Under the pieces are notes generated by a model that saw only the letters and a program-made list of their open reading frames with translations, was not told the origin of the DNA and did not search any database. The position numbers were made by a program, and so were the translations under genes. A stretch of 64,000 bases of DNA from NCBI RefSeq assembly GCF_011065935.2, contig NZ_JAAMNH020000001.1, positions 1,943,001 through 2,007,000 on the forward strand, given 5' to 3'. Source of the stretch: Clostridium estertheticum (GTDB taxonomy: Bacteria; Bacillota; Clostridia; Clostridiales; Clostridiaceae). Shown one piece after another: positions 61,508 to 64,000 of this stretch. Each line of letters starts with the position of its first letter. The first letter of the stretch is position 1.

Positions 61508-61547
61508 AAAAAAAGATCCAGTAGAATAATATTCTGCTGGATCTTTT
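61508..61547 (+). terminator. Rho-independent terminator
   Basis: AAAAGATCCAGTAGAAT pairs with ATTCTGCTGGATCTTTT (one wobble). It is almost the same hairpin as at 46716. Confidence 0.86.
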
Positions 61548-61555
61548 TATGCAAA

Positions 61556-61580
61556 TTGCCACTTGCCACGTGGGTGGCAC
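61556..61580. repeat. 25-base intergenic repeat, copy 2
   Basis: This segment is identical to 5733-5757 and carries the same TGCCAC-GTGG-GTGGCA hairpin. It lies 9 bases after a terminator, again between genes. Bases flanking the two copies differ. Confidence 0.75.
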
Positions 61581-61702
61581 CGATTTATGCAAGTTTTTAT
61601 TCAAAAAAAATATAAAGTTTGATTTTATTATTGCAATATTCCAAAGATTATTATAATATATAGATGTGACAATAATTTAACAAAGTTTAAGGGGGAAATA
61701 CA

Positions 61703-62179
61703 ATGAATACAACCTTTGATTATAGCGAGTTGGATAGCATATTAAGTGATCATGAATTTAAATCCTGTAATATTATTGCAATACTTCAAGATACCCAGGA
61801 AATCTATAGGTATTTACCTAAAGAAATATTTGCATATTTGTCAGAAAAGCTTGGAATGAGCAGAGCCAAAATATACAGTGTAGCAACTTTTTATGACAAC
61901 TTTTCTTTAGAACCTAAAGGCAGGTATGTTATAAAAATATGCGATGGTACAGCCTGTCATGTAAGAAAGTCTATTCCTATATTAAATAAGCTTCGAGCAG
62001 AACTCGGACTTTCTGAAGCTAAGGTTACAACTGATGATTTAATGTTTACAGTGGAAACGGTGTCATGCCTCGGCGCCTGTGGACTTGCACCGGTTATTAC
62101 GGTTAATGAGAAGGTACATGGTGCAATGACTCCAGAAAAAGCAAGACTACTTTTAAACGCACTTAAGGAGGCGAAATAA
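61703..62179 (+). CDS. NuoE-like [2Fe-2S] subunit
   Basis: The 158-residue protein is the thioredoxin-like 24-kDa subunit type. Cluster ligands lie in CDGTACHVRKS and SCLGACGLAPV. The N-terminal helical part (ILQDTQEIYRYLPKE) is typical. It pairs with the NuoF-like gene that starts one base after its stop. Such pairs occur in electron-bifurcating [FeFe] hydrogenases, NADH-dependent formate dehydrogenases and complex I. The decisive catalytic gene lies beyond the window. Confidence 0.9.
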   Translation: MNTTFDYSELDSILSDHEFKSCNIIAILQDTQEIYRYLPKEIFAYLSEKLGMSRAKIYSVATFYDNFSLEPKGRYVIKICDGTACHVRKSIPILNKLRAELGLSEAKVTTDDLMFTVETVSCLGACGLAPVITVNEKVHGAMTPEKARLLLNALKEAK

Positions 62180-62180
62180 G

Positions 62181-64000
62181 ATGCTTCACAATAGGAAGGA
62201 TTTAATTAATATTAGAAATGAGTATAAGGCTAGCCTTGATATGCAAAACAAAAAAATTCTTATATGTGCTGGTACTGGATGTATTGCGGGTGGGGCCTTA
62301 GAGATATATGATGAACTTGTTAAGTTAATGGGGGAAAAGGGGATAAATTGTGGAATAAGTCTTGAAAAAGAACCACATGATCAATCAGTCGGGATTAAAA
62401 AAAGTGGATGTCATGGTTTTTGTGAAATGGGTCCTCTTGTAAGAATTGAGCCTTGGGGATATTTATACATAAAAGTAAAGCCTGAAGATTGCGCGGAAAT
62501 ATTAGAAAAAACTATACTTAATAATGAGTGCGTTGAGAGACTTGCATATAGGAAAGACGGGAAGATACATAAAAAACAAGAGGAAATACCTTTTTATAAA
62601 AAACAAACTAGAATTGCACTTGAACATTGTGGGCATATTGATGCCACTTCCATAGAAGAATACTTTGCTATAGGTGGATATAGTGCAGTTGAAAAAGCAT
62701 TATTTGATATGAGTTCGGTGGAGATCATTAAACAAATAGAAGAGTCAAATTTAAGAGGTCGTGGAGGCGGTGGATTCCCTACAGGTCGTAAGTGGTCTCA
62801 AGTAAAACTACAAAAGGAACCTACGAAATATATTGTGTGTAATGGTGACGAGGGTGACCCAGGAGCGTTCATGGATAGAAGTGTAATGGAGGGGGACCCA
62901 CATAGAGTACTTGAGGGTATGATTATTGCGGCGATTGCTTGTGGTGCTCAAGAAGGGTATATATATGTGAGAGCAGAGTATCCTCTGGCTGTAAGTAGGC
63001 TTAAGAATGCTATTAGTCAAGCAAGAAGTTATGGGATTTTAGGTGATAATATTCTTGGAACAAGTTTTAGTTTTGATATTAAGATTAACAGAGGCGCAGG
63101 TGCCTTCGTATGTGGTGAGGGAAGTGCCCTTACAGCTTCTATTGAAGGAAAAAGAGGGATGCCAAGAGTAAAACCTCCAAGAACAGTTGAGCAAGGACTT
63201 TTCGGTAAGCCAACAGTACTTAATAATGTTGAAACCTTTGCTAATGTACCTTCCATTATTACTAGAGGGGCAGATTGGTATAAAACTATTGGAACTGAAA
63301 AAAGCCCAGGAACTAAAGCCTTTGCATTAACAGGTAATATTGAAAACACTGGACTTATTGAGGTACCCATGGGTACAACCTTAAGAGAAATAATATTTGA
63401 CATAGGTGGAGGGATCAAGAATGGCAAAGAGTTTAAAGCTGTCCAAATAGGTGGACCTTCTGGTGGGTGTCTTATAACCTCGAATCTTGATTTGTTACTA
63501 GATTTTGATTCATTAAAAAAAGTGGGAGCAATGATAGGCTCTGGCGGTCTTGTGGTTATGGATGAAGATACCTGCATGGTTGAGGTTGCAAAATTCTTTA
63601 TGGATTTCACACAAAATGAATCTTGTGGGAAATGTGTTCCTTGCCGCGAGGGTACTAAAAGAATGCTAGAAATTCTTGAAAGAATAGTTTTAGGTAAAGG
63701 TGTGCTTTCAGATATTGATTTGCTATTAGAGCTTGCAGATACAATTTCCTCAACAGCACTATGTGGTCTTGGAAAAACCGCTGCATTACCAGTTGTTAGT
63801 ACCATTAAAAATTTCCGTGATGAGTATGAAACTCATATAATTCAAAAGAAATGTCCATCCAAAACCTGCGCAGCCCTTAAAACAATATTTATTGAGGAAG
63901 AACTTTGCAAAGGATGCTCAAAGTGTGCGAGAATTTGTCCTGTTAACGCAATTTCAGGCAAAATTAAAGAACCTTTTGAAATTGATAGTGATAAGTGCAT
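62181..64000 (+). CDS. NuoF-like NADH-binding subunit (3' end outside window)
   Basis: At least 606 residues are visible. An N-terminal thioredoxin-like [2Fe-2S] domain (about 25-115: CAGTGCIAGG, SGCHGFCEMGP) comes first. The NuoF core follows with NADH/FMN loop LRGRGGGGFPTGRKW and NGDEGDPGAFMDRS. The cluster N3-type motif is ESCGKCVPCREGT. A ferredoxin-like C-terminus begins with CKGCSKCARICP. This layout is that of HydB-type subunits of bifurcating hydrogenases. AAGGAGG precedes ATG 62181, which is one base after the NuoE-like stop. The end is cut by the window edge. Confidence 0.92.
   Translation, partial: MLHNRKDLINIRNEYKASLDMQNKKILICAGTGCIAGGALEIYDELVKLMGEKGINCGISLEKEPHDQSVGIKKSGCHGFCEMGPLVRIEPWGYLYIKVKPEDCAEILEKTILNNECVERLAYRKDGKIHKKQEEIPFYKKQTRIALEHCGHIDATSIEEYFAIGGYSAVEKALFDMSSVEIIKQIEESNLRGRGGGGFPTGRKWSQVKLQKEPTKYIVCNGDEGDPGAFMDRSVMEGDPHRVLEGMIIAAIACGAQEGYIYVRAEYPLAVSRLKNAISQARSYGILGDNILGTSFSFDIKINRGAGAFVCGEGSALTASIEGKRGMPRVKPPRTVEQGLFGKPTVLNNVETFANVPSIITRGADWYKTIGTEKSPGTKAFALTGNIENTGLIEVPMGTTLREIIFDIGGGIKNGKEFKAVQIGGPSGGCLITSNLDLLLDFDSLKKVGAMIGSGGLVVMDEDTCMVEVAKFFMDFTQNESCGKCVPCREGTKRMLEILERIVLGKGVLSDIDLLLELADTISSTALCGLGKTAALPVVSTIKNFRDEYETHIIQKKCPSKTCAALKTIFIEEELCKGCSKCARICPVNAISGKIKEPFEIDSDKC

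Noticed and set aside
63029..63805. 258-residue reverse frame opposite the NuoF-like gene
   Set aside because: The forward frame has NuoF motifs throughout; the reverse frame is low-complexity shadow sequence.
1..64000. CRISPR arrays, rRNA genes, prophage or intact insertion sequences
   Set aside because: I found no regularly spaced repeats, no rRNA-like segments and no complete transposase or phage structural genes.

Overview
The window is low-GC, densely coded Firmicutes DNA. It is most consistent with an anaerobic Clostridium (sensu stricto). Supporting signs are strong GGAGG-type ribosome sites, AT-rich spacers with perfect hairpin-plus-T terminators, an Rnf complex in the clostridial order rseC-rnfCDGEAB, a tungsten-type aldehyde:ferredoxin oxidoreductase, and NuoE/NuoF-type subunits of the kind found in electron-bifurcating enzymes. 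I cannot name the species from the sequence alone.

Layout. 1-2000: the end of a sugar ABC transporter operon (binding-protein tail, two permeases). 2000-7200: a 54-residue protein, a secreted DUF2680-like protein, an OmpR/HisKA two-component pair, a lipoprotein and a TolB-like propeller. 7900-9100: an iron-type alcohol dehydrogenase with a clear promoter. 9250-22100: the centrepiece, a tungsten/molybdenum island. It opens with a Moco/Tuco-type riboswitch, followed by tupABC, mogA, moeA, a moeA-PBP fusion, moaA, moaC, a MOSC protein, a sigma-54 activator, a sigma-54 promoter, aor, moaD and a small Gly-Gly-ending protein. 22160-25000, reverse strand: a lipoprotein, a ThiF/MoeB protein made of an inactive plus an active E1 half, and a NifU-like protein that lacks one cluster Cys.

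25200-30400: DedA protein, tRNA-Ser, LD-carboxypeptidase, YhaM-like nuclease, CNNM/CorC-like protein. 30600-33200: a likely persulfide-response cassette (22-bp palindrome, rhodanese, ArsR regulator, CoA-disulfide reductase-rhodanese). 33300-42200: ROK regulator, lgt, half-size TauE/SafE protein, zwf, cyclase-family protein, aminopeptidase P and amino-acid permease. 42400-46600: the Memo-AMMECR1 fusion with its radical SAM partner, then an M3 oligopeptidase. 47300-52800: rseC-rnfCDGEAB. 53000-61500: nadE, a HEAT-methyltransferase, a decayed serine hydrolase, nitroreductase, tRNA-Lys, an rfbB remnant, a methyltransferase-glycosyltransferase fusion and a large SPFH protein. 61700-64000: NuoE-like and NuoF-like subunits, the latter running off the window.

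How it fits together. Tungstate import, pterin cofactor synthesis and AOR form one functional unit. AOR exchanges electrons with ferredoxin, Rnf couples ferredoxin to NAD and ion pumping, and the NuoE/NuoF pair probably serves a bifurcating hydrogenase or dehydrogenase. The least explained parts are the tandem-E1/NifU-like pair beside the AOR island and the Gly-Gly-ending small protein. I saw no CRISPR array, rRNA, prophage or intact insertion sequence. Several gene remnants mark old loss events.
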